Assembly: GCA_937988885.1 (NCBI GenBank)
Contig: CALKHR010000132.1
Span: 1 to 12,542, forward strand
Origin: an uncultured Roseiflexaceae bacterium
GTDB lineage: Bacteria; Chloroflexota; Chloroflexia; Chloroflexales; Roseiflexaceae
Direction of reading: 5' to 3'
DNA: 12,542 bases
Positions 1 to 5,654 of the stretch are shown here, in pieces. Both the position numbers and the translations under genes were made by a program. The notes under the pieces are model-generated. The model saw only the letters and a program-made list of their open reading frames with translations, ran no database searches and was not told the DNA's origin. Positions within the stretch are counted from its first letter, which is position 1; each line of letters opens with the position of its first letter.

Positions 1-26
1 CGATGTATCGACTGTACCATCTTCAT
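1..26 (-). CDS. 5' end of a leftward gene, cut by the window edge
   Basis: On the minus strand an ATG at 26-24 opens a frame reading MKMVQSIH before the window ends. It is preceded by a very purine-rich Shine-Dalgarno stretch (complement of about 33-41, reading GGAGGGGAG) six bases from the ATG. A second in-frame ATG at 20-18 is less well spaced. The long AT-rich region to the right would then be a divergent control region shared with the oxidoreductase gene at 543. Only eight codons are visible, so no function can be given. The start signal is the only support. Confidence 0.45.
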
Positions 27-59
27 GACTCTCCCCTCCCGTTGAGTGGTGCTCATTGC

Positions 60-420
60 TGAGGAAGATAGTTCGCAAAACAGATCACTCGTGAACAAGA
101 ATCACTCTTTACAGCACCCATTCACTTATTCAAAATAAAACGACACATCAGAAAACATATACACCATCAAAATAATAAATCACACATCAACAAAAGAAAA
201 CACATTATTTACAGATCATTTTGTCAATTTTGAAACCAACTTATCACATGATAAACCAAAAGTCAATCTTACAGAATGTAGCATTATGTAACATGTATTT
301 TTAATTAACATTTTCTTCACTTATCACTTGCGCATCAATTTTTAAATATAAAATCAACTTTATTACACTTATCTCAAAACAACACCACTAAACAAACACC
401 CAACAACCAAGAAACACGAG
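60..420. other. AT-rich divergent intergenic region
   Basis: Positions 27-542 hold no convincing gene. The core is strikingly AT-rich: a hand count over 121-360 gives 60 G+C in 240 bases (25%), against clearly GC-rich flanking genes. The plus strand is also strongly depleted in G, with none at all from 333 to 410 (78 bases). TTACAG occurs three times (near 110, 209 and 269) and TTATCAC twice (241 and 321). I could not assign a convincing leftward -35/-10 pair for the gene at the left edge. The region probably carries regulatory sites and may bind nucleoid proteins, but that is inference from composition. Confidence 0.6.
241..254. promoter_or_regulatory. 14-bp palindrome, candidate operator
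   Basis: TTATCA, two bases (CA), then TGATAA form a perfect 6+6 bp inverted repeat. The left half plus C recurs at 321-327 (TTATCAC). It lies inside the AT-rich intergenic region, where a dimeric regulator could act on either flanking gene. An AT-rich palindrome of this size can occur by chance, so support is moderate. Confidence 0.35.
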
Positions 421-441
421 CCGATACGCCTTCATCCGCAC

Positions 442-466
442 CTGCCATCGAGCGATACACTGGCAG
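442..466. promoter_or_regulatory. Inverted repeat overlapping the oxidoreductase promoter
   Basis: CTGCCA (442-447) and TGGCAG (461-466) are perfect inverted halves separated by 13 bases. The right half overlaps the likely -35 element (460-465) of the promoter for the gene at 543, so a protein bound here would block or modulate initiation. The binding protein is unknown. Confidence 0.4.
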
Positions 467-489
467 GAGTGAGCGTGTTGCGGTATACT
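460..489 (+). promoter_or_regulatory. Probable sigma-70-type promoter for the oxidoreductase gene
   Basis: CTGGCA (460-465; 4/6 to TTGACA) and TATACT (484-489; 5/6 to TATAAT) are separated by 18 bases. Initiation near 496 would give a leader of about 47 nt. The ribosome site AAAGGAG (529-535) is seven bases before the ATG at 543. Confidence 0.5.
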
Positions 490-542
490 GCGCTATCGCC
501 ACCCTTCCCAACTCACCAGTTCTGCTTCAAAGGAGAGCTACA

Positions 543-1532
543 ATGCGTAAAGTTCGTTGGGGTATTCTCAGCACGGCCAAAATCGGCACGCAAAAGGTGA
601 TCCCTGCTATGCAGCGCGGGCAGTATAGCGAGGTTGTTGCGCTCGCATCGCGCGATCTCGCCAAGGCGCAGGCCGAAGCCGCGAGTTTGGGCATCCCCAA
701 AGCGTACGGTTCCTACGAGGAGCTGCTCGCCGACCCAGAGATCGAGGCGATCTACAACCCAATGCCCAATCACTTGCATGTGCCGTGGAGCATCAAGGCC
801 ATCGAAGCAGGCAAGCACGTGCTTTGCGAGAAGCCGATCAGCCTCACCACTGCAGAGGCCGAGTCGTTGCTTGCGGTTGCCCGCCAACACCCACAGATCA
901 AGGTGATGGAAGCGTTTATGTATCGCTTGCATCCGCAGTGGCAGCGCGCCAAGGAGATCGTGAGCAGCGGGGGTATCGGCGAGTTGCGCACCATCCAGTC
1001 GTTCTTCTCGTACTTCAACAACGATCCCAATAACATCCGCAATATGGCCGACATCGGCGGCGGCGGCCTGATGGACATCGGCTGCTACAACATCTCGCTC
1101 TCGCGCTTCATCTTCGGCAGCGAGCCGAAGCGCGTGCTGGGCATCGTCGAGTACGACCCGAACTTCAACACCGACCGCTTGGCCTCCGGCATCCTCGATT
1201 TCGGCAATGGCACCGCGACGTTCACCTGCTCGACGCAGCTTTCGTCGTACCAGCGCGTGAACATCTTCGGTACCGAGGGGCGCATCGAGATCGAGATCCC
1301 CTTCAACGCGCCGCCCGATCGCCCGTGCCGCATCTGGCACCAGCGCGGCGGCGAGATCGAGGAGATCGTGTTCGATACCGTCGATCAGTACACCATCCAG
1401 GGCGATCTCTTCTCGCAGGCCGTGCTCAACGACACGCCTGTGCCGACGCCGCTGGAGGATGGTATCGAGAATATGCGCATTATCGAGGCGATTGTGGCGA
1501 GTGGCCGCGCCAACGGCTGGGTCACGCCGTAA
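543..1532 (+). CDS. Gfo/Idh/MocA-family NAD(P)-dependent oxidoreductase
   Basis: This 329-residue cytoplasmic protein has the usual length and plan of the Gfo/Idh/MocA family. The N-terminal Rossmann domain (about 1-120) opens with WGILSTAKIG, a variant dinucleotide-binding loop. The family motif EKP lies at 96-98 with the expected catalytic Lys97. The C-terminal alpha/beta domain contains GGGGLMDIGCYN (172-183), which supplies Asp178 and, where many relatives have His, Tyr182. Members oxidise or reduce sugars, sugar acids or cyclitols. Sequences of this flavour are often annotated as xylose or glucose-fructose oxidoreductases, but the substrate cannot be read from the sequence. The start is fixed by AAAGGAG seven bases upstream. 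The gene converges on the KDG-processing genes, so it could supply or recycle a sugar-acid precursor. That link is inference from proximity. Confidence 0.9.
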   Translation: MRKVRWGILSTAKIGTQKVIPAMQRGQYSEVVALASRDLAKAQAEAASLGIPKAYGSYEELLADPEIEAIYNPMPNHLHVPWSIKAIEAGKHVLCEKPISLTTAEAESLLAVARQHPQIKVMEAFMYRLHPQWQRAKEIVSSGGIGELRTIQSFFSYFNNDPNNIRNMADIGGGGLMDIGCYNISLSRFIFGSEPKRVLGIVEYDPNFNTDRLASGILDFGNGTATFTCSTQLSSYQRVNIFGTEGRIEIEIPFNAPPDRPCRIWHQRGGEIEEIVFDTVDQYTIQGDLFSQAVLNDTPVPTPLEDGIENMRIIEAIVASGRANGWVTP

Positions 1533-1561
1533 CCCAAACCTGTCGAGCGCTTCGAAAGACT

Positions 1562-1591
1562 ACAGCCCATGTTCGTATGAACATGGGCTGT
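1562..1591. terminator. Perfect 13-bp hairpin between convergent genes
   Basis: ACAGCCCATGTTC (1562-1574) and GAACATGGGCTGT (1579-1591) pair perfectly around a GTAT loop. It sits 30 bases after the oxidoreductase stop and 37 bases beyond the kdgK stop on the other strand, as expected of a shared bidirectional terminator. No T-tract follows on the plus strand. On the minus strand only a short TCTTTC follows, so efficiency as a classical intrinsic terminator is uncertain. Confidence 0.65.
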
Positions 1592-1627
1592 GGTATGCGA
1601 AACGTCGCGTGTGAGTGGGGAGTGTCG

Positions 1628-2554
1628 CTACTGCGCTTGGCCGCTGAAATCGAGAGTCGGGTAGCCAGCGTAGTCGCCAAGCTTGCCGACGGCTGCAGCG
1701 CCGATCTTCGCGCCCAACGCGAGCGCATCGTCGATACTGTCGCCCCGCAGCCAGCCCGTCAGGAAGCCCGCGTTGAAGCCATCGCCCGCGCCGACCGGAT
1801 CGACCATCGTTGCCGGAGCGGCGGGCACGTTGTAGGTCACGCCATCGACCAATGCCAGCGCCCCACGCTCAGCGCGCTTGAGCACCACGATCTTCGCGCC
1901 CATCTCCGCCGCAATGCGCATCGCGCTCTCCTCATCGTACTCCGGCCCCAACACCGCCGCAGCATCCTCGTGGCCCATCAGAATAATGTCGGATTGGCGC
2001 ATCAGGGGCTGCAGCGCTGCACGAGCGGCCTCCGGCGACCACAAACGGGCGCGATAGTTCGGATCGAACGAGACAAGTGCGCCAGCCTCGTGCGCCAGCT
2101 CGATCGCACGAGCGCAGGCCGCCGCGCAACTCGCGCTCAACACCGGCGTAATGCCCGTGAGGTGCACCACGCGCGCGCCAGCGAACATCTCTAGCCGCAG
2201 ATCATCGGGGCCGAGCGTGCTCGCCGCCGAATTGGCTCGGTAGTAATACACACGGCGGGCGCCATCGGGCAGCCACTCGCGGAAGAACACGCCCGTCGGC
2301 GCTTTGGTCGTGGTGGTGAGATACGTCACATCCACACCCTCGCGTGCGAGCGTGGTGCGCATACGCTGGCCGAAGGGATCATCGCCAACCAGGCTGATGA
2401 AACGGGCAGAGCGTCCTAAGCGGCACAGCGCAATCGAGAGATTTGCTTCGGCTCCGCCGATATCGAGCAGGAGCGAGCGAGTGTCATCGAGCGTAACTGG
2501 ATCGGGCGGATACAGCACTGCCATGCATTCGCCCATCGTAACAACTTCTGACAT
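1628..2554 (-). CDS. kdgK: 2-keto-3-deoxygluconate kinase (PfkB family)
   Basis: The 308-residue product is a ribokinase/PfkB-family sugar kinase and most likely phosphorylates 2-keto-3-deoxygluconate (KDG) with ATP to KDPG in the cytoplasm. Visible signatures are GGAEANLS (33-40) near the sugar site, YYYRANSAAS (103-112), typical of KDG kinases, FDPNYRARLW (163-172), and the PfkB motif VGAGDGFNAGF (254-264), whose Asp258 is the expected catalytic base. The ATG at 2554 follows GAGGAAGT closely. It lies 115 nt downstream of the KDPG aldolase gene on the same strand, the enzyme that uses its product, which strengthens the assignment over fructokinase or other PfkB kinases. It ends just before a hairpin shared with the convergent oxidoreductase gene. 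Confidence 0.88.
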   Translation of the reverse strand: MSEVVTMGECMAVLYPPDPVTLDDTRSLLLDIGGAEANLSIALCRLGRSARFISLVGDDPFGQRMRTTLAREGVDVTYLTTTTKAPTGVFFREWLPDGARRVYYYRANSAASTLGPDDLRLEMFAGARVVHLTGITPVLSASCAAACARAIELAHEAGALVSFDPNYRARLWSPEAARAALQPLMRQSDIILMGHEDAAAVLGPEYDEESAMRIAAEMGAKIVVLKRAERGALALVDGVTYNVPAAPATMVDPVGAGDGFNAGFLTGWLRGDSIDDALALGAKIGAAAVGKLGDYAGYPTLDFSGQAQ

Positions 2555-2604
2555 ACTTCCTCTACCAACATGAAAGCGAACGCGCTAAGCCCCTTGCGGA
2601 ACAT

Positions 2605-2628
2605 CTGGGGTTACGAACCCCACCCCAG
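2605..2628 (-). other. Intercistronic hairpin between eda and kdgK
   Basis: In the 115-nt gap, TGGGGTT (2606-2612) and AACCCCA (2616-2622) form a 7-bp stem with a 3-base loop. CTGGGG (2605-2610) can alternatively pair with CCCCAG (2623-2628). The hairpin is flanked by near-identical 11-mers, CGCGCTAAGCC (2581-2591) and CGCGCTATGCC (2629-2639). No T-tract is present. It may partially terminate, or stabilise the upstream eda message. The function is inferred only. Confidence 0.4.
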
Positions 2629-2669
2629 CGCGCTATGCCAATAACCACCGTCCAGCGAACCGAACCGAG

Positions 2670-3299
2670 CTATCCCCGCACCGCCGCCATACACGCGCGG
2701 GCCGTCTCGGTAATGGCATCCCAATCCTGCGCGGCCACCTTCGCAGCGTTGATCAAATTGCCGCCAATGCCCACCGCTTTCGCGCCAGCATCGAGATAAC
2801 TGCGGGCGTTCTCGGGGCCGATGCCGCCGGTCGGCACCAACTTGAGGAAGGGCAACGGTCCCAACAGATCGCTGATATACTTCGGGCCGCCAATGCGCGC
2901 CGGGAAGATCTTGATCATATCGGCACCGGCCTCATAGGCATCGAGCGCTTCGGTCGGCGTGAATGCACCACACAAGATCGGCGTGTTGCGTTCGCGGCAC
3001 GCAGCGATCACAGCGGAGCGCACCACTGGCGTCACCACAAACTGCGCGCCAGCCTCGATCGACGAGATCGCATCATCGGGAGTGAGCACGGTGCCCACAC
3101 CGATCTGTGCTGTATCGCCCAGCGCCTCCCGGCAATCGGAGATCGCCTTGTGCGCACCAGCGCCAGTTAACGTGAACTCCAACGCAGTAATACCGCCCGC
3201 CACAAGCGCACGACCAAGCTCAACCGCGTGATCGTAGCGTTCGAGCCGCACAATCGCAACCACCCGCGCGGCGACAATTGCGTCTAGAAGTGTGGTCAT
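2670..3299 (-). CDS. eda: KDPG/KHG aldolase
   Basis: The 209-residue product matches the length and motifs of class I 2-keto-3-deoxy-6-phosphogluconate aldolase, which cleaves KDPG to pyruvate and glyceraldehyde-3-phosphate. Arg18 lies in VVAIVRLE. Glu41 in LEFTLT is the expected acid/base. IKIFPA (129-134) carries the Schiff-base Lys130. PTGGI (156-160) is the phosphate-binding turn, and GTVLTPDDA and GAFTPTEA are family-typical. The ATG at 3299 is preceded by AAAGGGG. It is the first gene of an apparent eda-kdgK transcript, forming the lower Entner-Doudoroff steps that take KDG from uronate or gluconate breakdown. The related 2-keto-4-hydroxyglutarate or 6-phospho-galactonate aldolase activities cannot be excluded. 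No dehydratase is visible in the window. Confidence 0.92.
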   Translation of the reverse strand: MTTLLDAIVAARVVAIVRLERYDHAVELGRALVAGGITALEFTLTGAGAHKAISDCREALGDTAQIGVGTVLTPDDAISSIEAGAQFVVTPVVRSAVIAACRERNTPILCGAFTPTEALDAYEAGADMIKIFPARIGGPKYISDLLGPLPFLKLVPTGGIGPENARSYLDAGAKAVGIGGNLINAAKVAAQDWDAITETARACMAAVRG

Positions 3300-3342
3300 A
3301 ACATGCCCCTTTGCTGATGAGTCAACGAGATGTGATGGCTAG

Positions 3343-3372
3343 ATTGTAACGGATTTTACGGCGAACGGTGCA
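3343..3372 (-). promoter_or_regulatory. Weak candidate promoter for eda-kdgK
   Basis: On the minus strand TACAAT (3348-3343; 5/6 to the -10 consensus) lies about 45 bases before the eda start. The best hexamer upstream is TGCACC (3372-3367), only 3/6 to consensus at 18-base spacing. Position is sensible but the -35 is poor, so it may need an activator or be wrong. Confidence 0.25.
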
Positions 3373-3503
3373 GCGCATCCAAAAGCAGGTGAGTGTTTGG
3401 CTACCGTTCGAAAGGGCGAAGATCGCAGCGTGCGGATGATACACGACACAACAACCTATCCCACAATAACGCATTCTAATGCCGTTAATGCAAAATGATC
3501 TAC

Positions 3504-3528
3504 TTTTGTCACAGCTCATGCTGTAAAA
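3504..3528. promoter_or_regulatory. Imperfect dyad in the eda/regulator divergent region
   Basis: ACAGC (3511-3515) and GCTGT (3520-3524) are perfect halves around TCAT. The symmetry extends imperfectly outward from TTTTGTC on the left to AAAAGAC on the right. It lies about 30-50 bases upstream of the regulator's -35 box and about 200 from eda, a plausible site for a regulator of either unit. It could also be chance. Confidence 0.3.
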
Positions 3529-3556
3529 GACATATTAATAAAGTGGCCAATTTCGC

Positions 3557-3585
3557 TTGACAATGCCCTATGCGGATCGTACTAT
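3557..3585 (+). promoter_or_regulatory. Sigma-70-type promoter for the PRD regulator gene
   Basis: A perfect TTGACA (3557-3562) is followed after exactly 17 bases by TACTAT (3580-3585; 4/6). It is the strongest promoter-like sequence I found in the window. Initiation near 3592 gives a leader of about 170 nt before the regulator's ATG, and that leader contains the hairpin at 3722-3748. Otherwise the 3300-3761 region holds no credible gene. Confidence 0.6.
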
Positions 3586-3721
3586 GAGTTCACACAAATG
3601 ATCCAATTATCTATATTTATTTTATGGGTTGCTCGGTGATTATATCATTGTAGCATCTTGTTTGCATCCATCGAGCACGTATCTAATCGAAGAAGCGCGT
3701 TTACTGCGGTTATTCACATCA

Positions 3722-3748
3722 AACGCCAATTCCGTGTCGATTGGCGTT
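3722..3748 (+). promoter_or_regulatory. 9-bp hairpin abutting the regulator's ribosome site
   Basis: AACGCCAAT (3722-3730) and ATTGGCGTT (3740-3748) pair perfectly around a 9-base loop. The stem ends two bases before the Shine-Dalgarno-like AAGG (3751-3754), and the ATG is at 3762. It could be a DNA operator for autoregulation, or an RNA structure limiting ribosome access. Both are inference. The inverted repeat itself is unambiguous. Confidence 0.5.
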
Positions 3749-3761
3749 GCAAGGTTGCAGC

Positions 3762-5309
3762 ATGATGTCATTGACGACAATACAACGCGATTTGTTATTT
3801 TTGTTAATGACGACTGAACGCCCGCTCGGTGCTTCGGTGATCGGCCAACACTTGCGCTTAACACCGCGCCAAATCCACTACACCCTGCGCGAAATCAAAA
3901 CATGGCTGAATCGCCGCAACGCTACGATGCGCCACTTGCCTGGCGTCGGCGTACAGATCTTCTGCTCCGACGATCAGAAGGCCCGGCTGCTGGCCGAACT
4001 CAACTCTCAGGCCAAGTTCCAGCTGATCCTCACGCCCGGCCAGCGCCAGCAACTGCTCGCCCTTCAACTCCTCACGCTGCAACAACCGCAAACGCTCTCG
4101 CAATTCCAGCAAGATGTGCTCGTCTCACGTGCGACGGTGCTGAAGGATCTCGAGAACGTGGCGCTCTGGCTCGAAGGCTTCTCGCTCCAATTGGCGCGCC
4201 GCCAACACCGTGGCTGCTGGGTGGCAGGCAACGAATTCGCCCGTCGGCAGGCGCTCACCGCCCTGTTGTGGGGCGATACGCCCTTCGAGCAGCCGCTGAT
4301 GAGCGTCCAACACACCCCCGCGATCGCGTTCACCCTGGCCCACGATGCCCACTCGCTGCCGATGATCACGCAGATCAACGAGCTTCTGGAGAGCCTTAAC
4401 CTCTCCAAGGCGCTTGAGCAGTTGGCCTGGGCTGAGGTCGAACTCGGTGGGCGCTTCACCAATATGGCCGTGCTGCAGCTTTCGCTCACGACAGCCATTC
4501 AGATGCAGCGCATCGCGCTCGGCGAGTATGTCGGCTTCAGCAACAACGAGATCGCTTGGCTGCACGAGCAGAGCATCTGGCGCGTCGCCAATAGCATGGC
4601 CGAGCGTCTATGGCCCAGCTTGCCGCAGCCCGAACAGCAGGCCGAAGTAGCCGCACTCGCCGCGCACCTCCTGGCAGGCGCGCGCGACGAAGCATGGCAC
4701 TACGATCTCGGCCCCGATCAAGTCTTTAGCAAACTCATCGATACATTGTGCCAACAGATCGCGAGTGCCTACAATGTGCCCGAGCTAGCCCAGGATCACC
4801 TGCTGCGCGAGGGCTTGGAGGCGCACGTGTTCCCCGCCTACGTGCGGCAGCGCTTCCAGCTTTGGAGCACACCCGCAACCAGCAGCGAAACGCTCGATCT
4901 CGAGCATTACGTCGTTGAGGATCGGGTGGCGCGGCAACTCGCCGATTACGTCGCCGCGCAGACCGGCACGCTGCTGCCCGAGGAGACGATCAACGATCTC
5001 GTGTTGCTGCTGCGGGCCGCGTTCATTCGGGCGCGCCCCGAGCGGAGCAAACACGTCTTGGTGGTGTGTCCAAGCGGCATGGCGACCACGCAACTGCTCG
5101 TCGCGCGGTTGCGGGCGCGTTTCCCGCGACTGGTTAACTTCGAGGTGCTATCGATGCGCGATCTCAACGACCAGCGCATCGCCGAGGCCGACCTGATCAT
5201 TACAACCACGCCGCTCGTGCTCTCGACCAGCGTCTCTATCGATATTATTCAGGTGCACCCGATGCTCAAGCCCGAAGATATCGCGGCGTTGACGCAGTGG
5301 ATGGGGTAG
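3762..5309 (+). CDS. MtlR-like PRD transcriptional regulator with EIIB-like domain
   Basis: This 515-residue cytoplasmic regulator probably activates the downstream PTS operon in response to PTS phosphorylation. It has an N-terminal winged HTH (about 3-60), a second HTH-like segment (about 95-165), PRD1 (about 225-310), PRD2 (about 320-425) and a C-terminal EIIB-like domain with phosphocysteine loop CPSGMATTQ (Cys436). The usual C-terminal EIIA domain of MtlR/ManR proteins (about 650-700 residues) is absent. In PRD1 the first conserved His position appears to be Ser241, while His302 is kept. In PRD2 His355 (EAHVFP) is kept and the second His position reads Leu, so only part of the phosphorylation switch remains. 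The DNA-binding HTH, not an RNA-binding CAT domain, argues for an activator rather than an antiterminator. Start: ATG 3762 (or 3765) after AAGG. A TTG at 3741 lies inside the hairpin and was rejected. Confidence 0.85.
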   Translation: MMSLTTIQRDLLFLLMTTERPLGASVIGQHLRLTPRQIHYTLREIKTWLNRRNATMRHLPGVGVQIFCSDDQKARLLAELNSQAKFQLILTPGQRQQLLALQLLTLQQPQTLSQFQQDVLVSRATVLKDLENVALWLEGFSLQLARRQHRGCWVAGNEFARRQALTALLWGDTPFEQPLMSVQHTPAIAFTLAHDAHSLPMITQINELLESLNLSKALEQLAWAEVELGGRFTNMAVLQLSLTTAIQMQRIALGEYVGFSNNEIAWLHEQSIWRVANSMAERLWPSLPQPEQQAEVAALAAHLLAGARDEAWHYDLGPDQVFSKLIDTLCQQIASAYNVPELAQDHLLREGLEAHVFPAYVRQRFQLWSTPATSSETLDLEHYVVEDRVARQLADYVAAQTGTLLPEETINDLVLLLRAAFIRARPERSKHVLVVCPSGMATTQLLVARLRARFPRLVNFEVLSMRDLNDQRIAEADLIITTTPLVLSTSVSIDIIQVHPMLKPEDIAALTQWMG

Positions 5310-5340
5310 CACCGAGACTGTTCACATTCAACCGCACAGC

Positions 5341-5381
5341 GCTGCAACGCCAGCCATACCGCCCGGGACGTATGGCGCAGC
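5341..5381 (+). promoter_or_regulatory. Bulged hairpin after the regulator gene
   Basis: GCCATAC (5353-5359) pairs with GTATGGC (5370-5376) around a 10-base loop. Flanking GCTGC (5341-5345) pairs with GCAGC (5377-5381), leaving a 7-base bulge on the left. It begins 32 bases after the regulator's stop. There is no T-tract, so it could be a regulator-gene terminator, a leader structure or an operator. The 345-nt gap 5310-5654 holds no convincing gene. Confidence 0.4.
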
Positions 5382-5493
5382 AATGCAACCGCTGATGTAT
5401 CGTCAGCTATCGTTCGTCGTCCGTCCATCCGAGATTGTTCGCTTTGAGAGGAAAGCAGCACTTCCACGGGGAGTGAACGCATCCTAGCTCGGC

Positions 5494-5506
5494 TCACACC
5501 GTGTGA
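5494..5506. promoter_or_regulatory. 13-bp palindrome, candidate operator of the PTS operon
   Basis: TCACAC, a central C, then GTGTGA form a perfect 6+1+6 palindrome. The string GGCTCACACC that contains its left half (5491-5500) is repeated directly at 5518-5527. It lies about 150 bases before the EIIC start and about 60 bases upstream of a lone -10-like TATACC (5563-5568) that has no recognisable -35. This layout suits an activator-dependent promoter driven by the adjacent PRD regulator. The binding is inferred. Confidence 0.45.
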
Positions 5507-5544
5507 TGGCACCTGCAGGCTCACACCAACGCATGGGCTGCGCT

Positions 5545-5568
5545 AGCCGATGCTCGGCTTTCTATACC
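5545..5568 (+). promoter_or_regulatory. Small hairpin with short T-rich tail, overlapping a -10-like box
   Basis: AGCCGA (5545-5550) and TCGGCT (5554-5559) form a 6-bp stem with a 3-base loop, followed by TTCT. This could be a weak terminator for the regulator gene or an attenuator. TATACC (5563-5568; 4/6) immediately after could instead be the -10 of the PTS operon, giving a leader of about 80 nt. The two readings compete and I cannot choose between them. Confidence 0.3.
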
Positions 5569-5654
5569 CAAAAAAAGGCGCACATACCAAGTTAAAACGC
5601 GGTCCAAAGCCAATCGGACAACAACCATACCTCAATGTGAAGGAGAAACCTATC

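Noticed and set aside
1325..2194. 289-codon plus-strand frame overlapping the oxidoreductase end and kdgK
   Set aside because: It runs through the hairpin at 1562-1591 and antisense to kdgK, has low-complexity Arg/Ala/His-rich translation and has no ribosome site.
3629..3864. Short frames on both strands in the regulator's leader
   Set aside because: They lack ribosome sites and family resemblance and overlap the hairpin and the regulator start.
5550..5654. 35-residue N-terminal extension of EIIC starting at 5550
   Set aside because: The ATG at 5655 has a strong AAGGAGA and matches the MtlA N-terminus. The extension is basic, not family-like, and overlaps leader structures.
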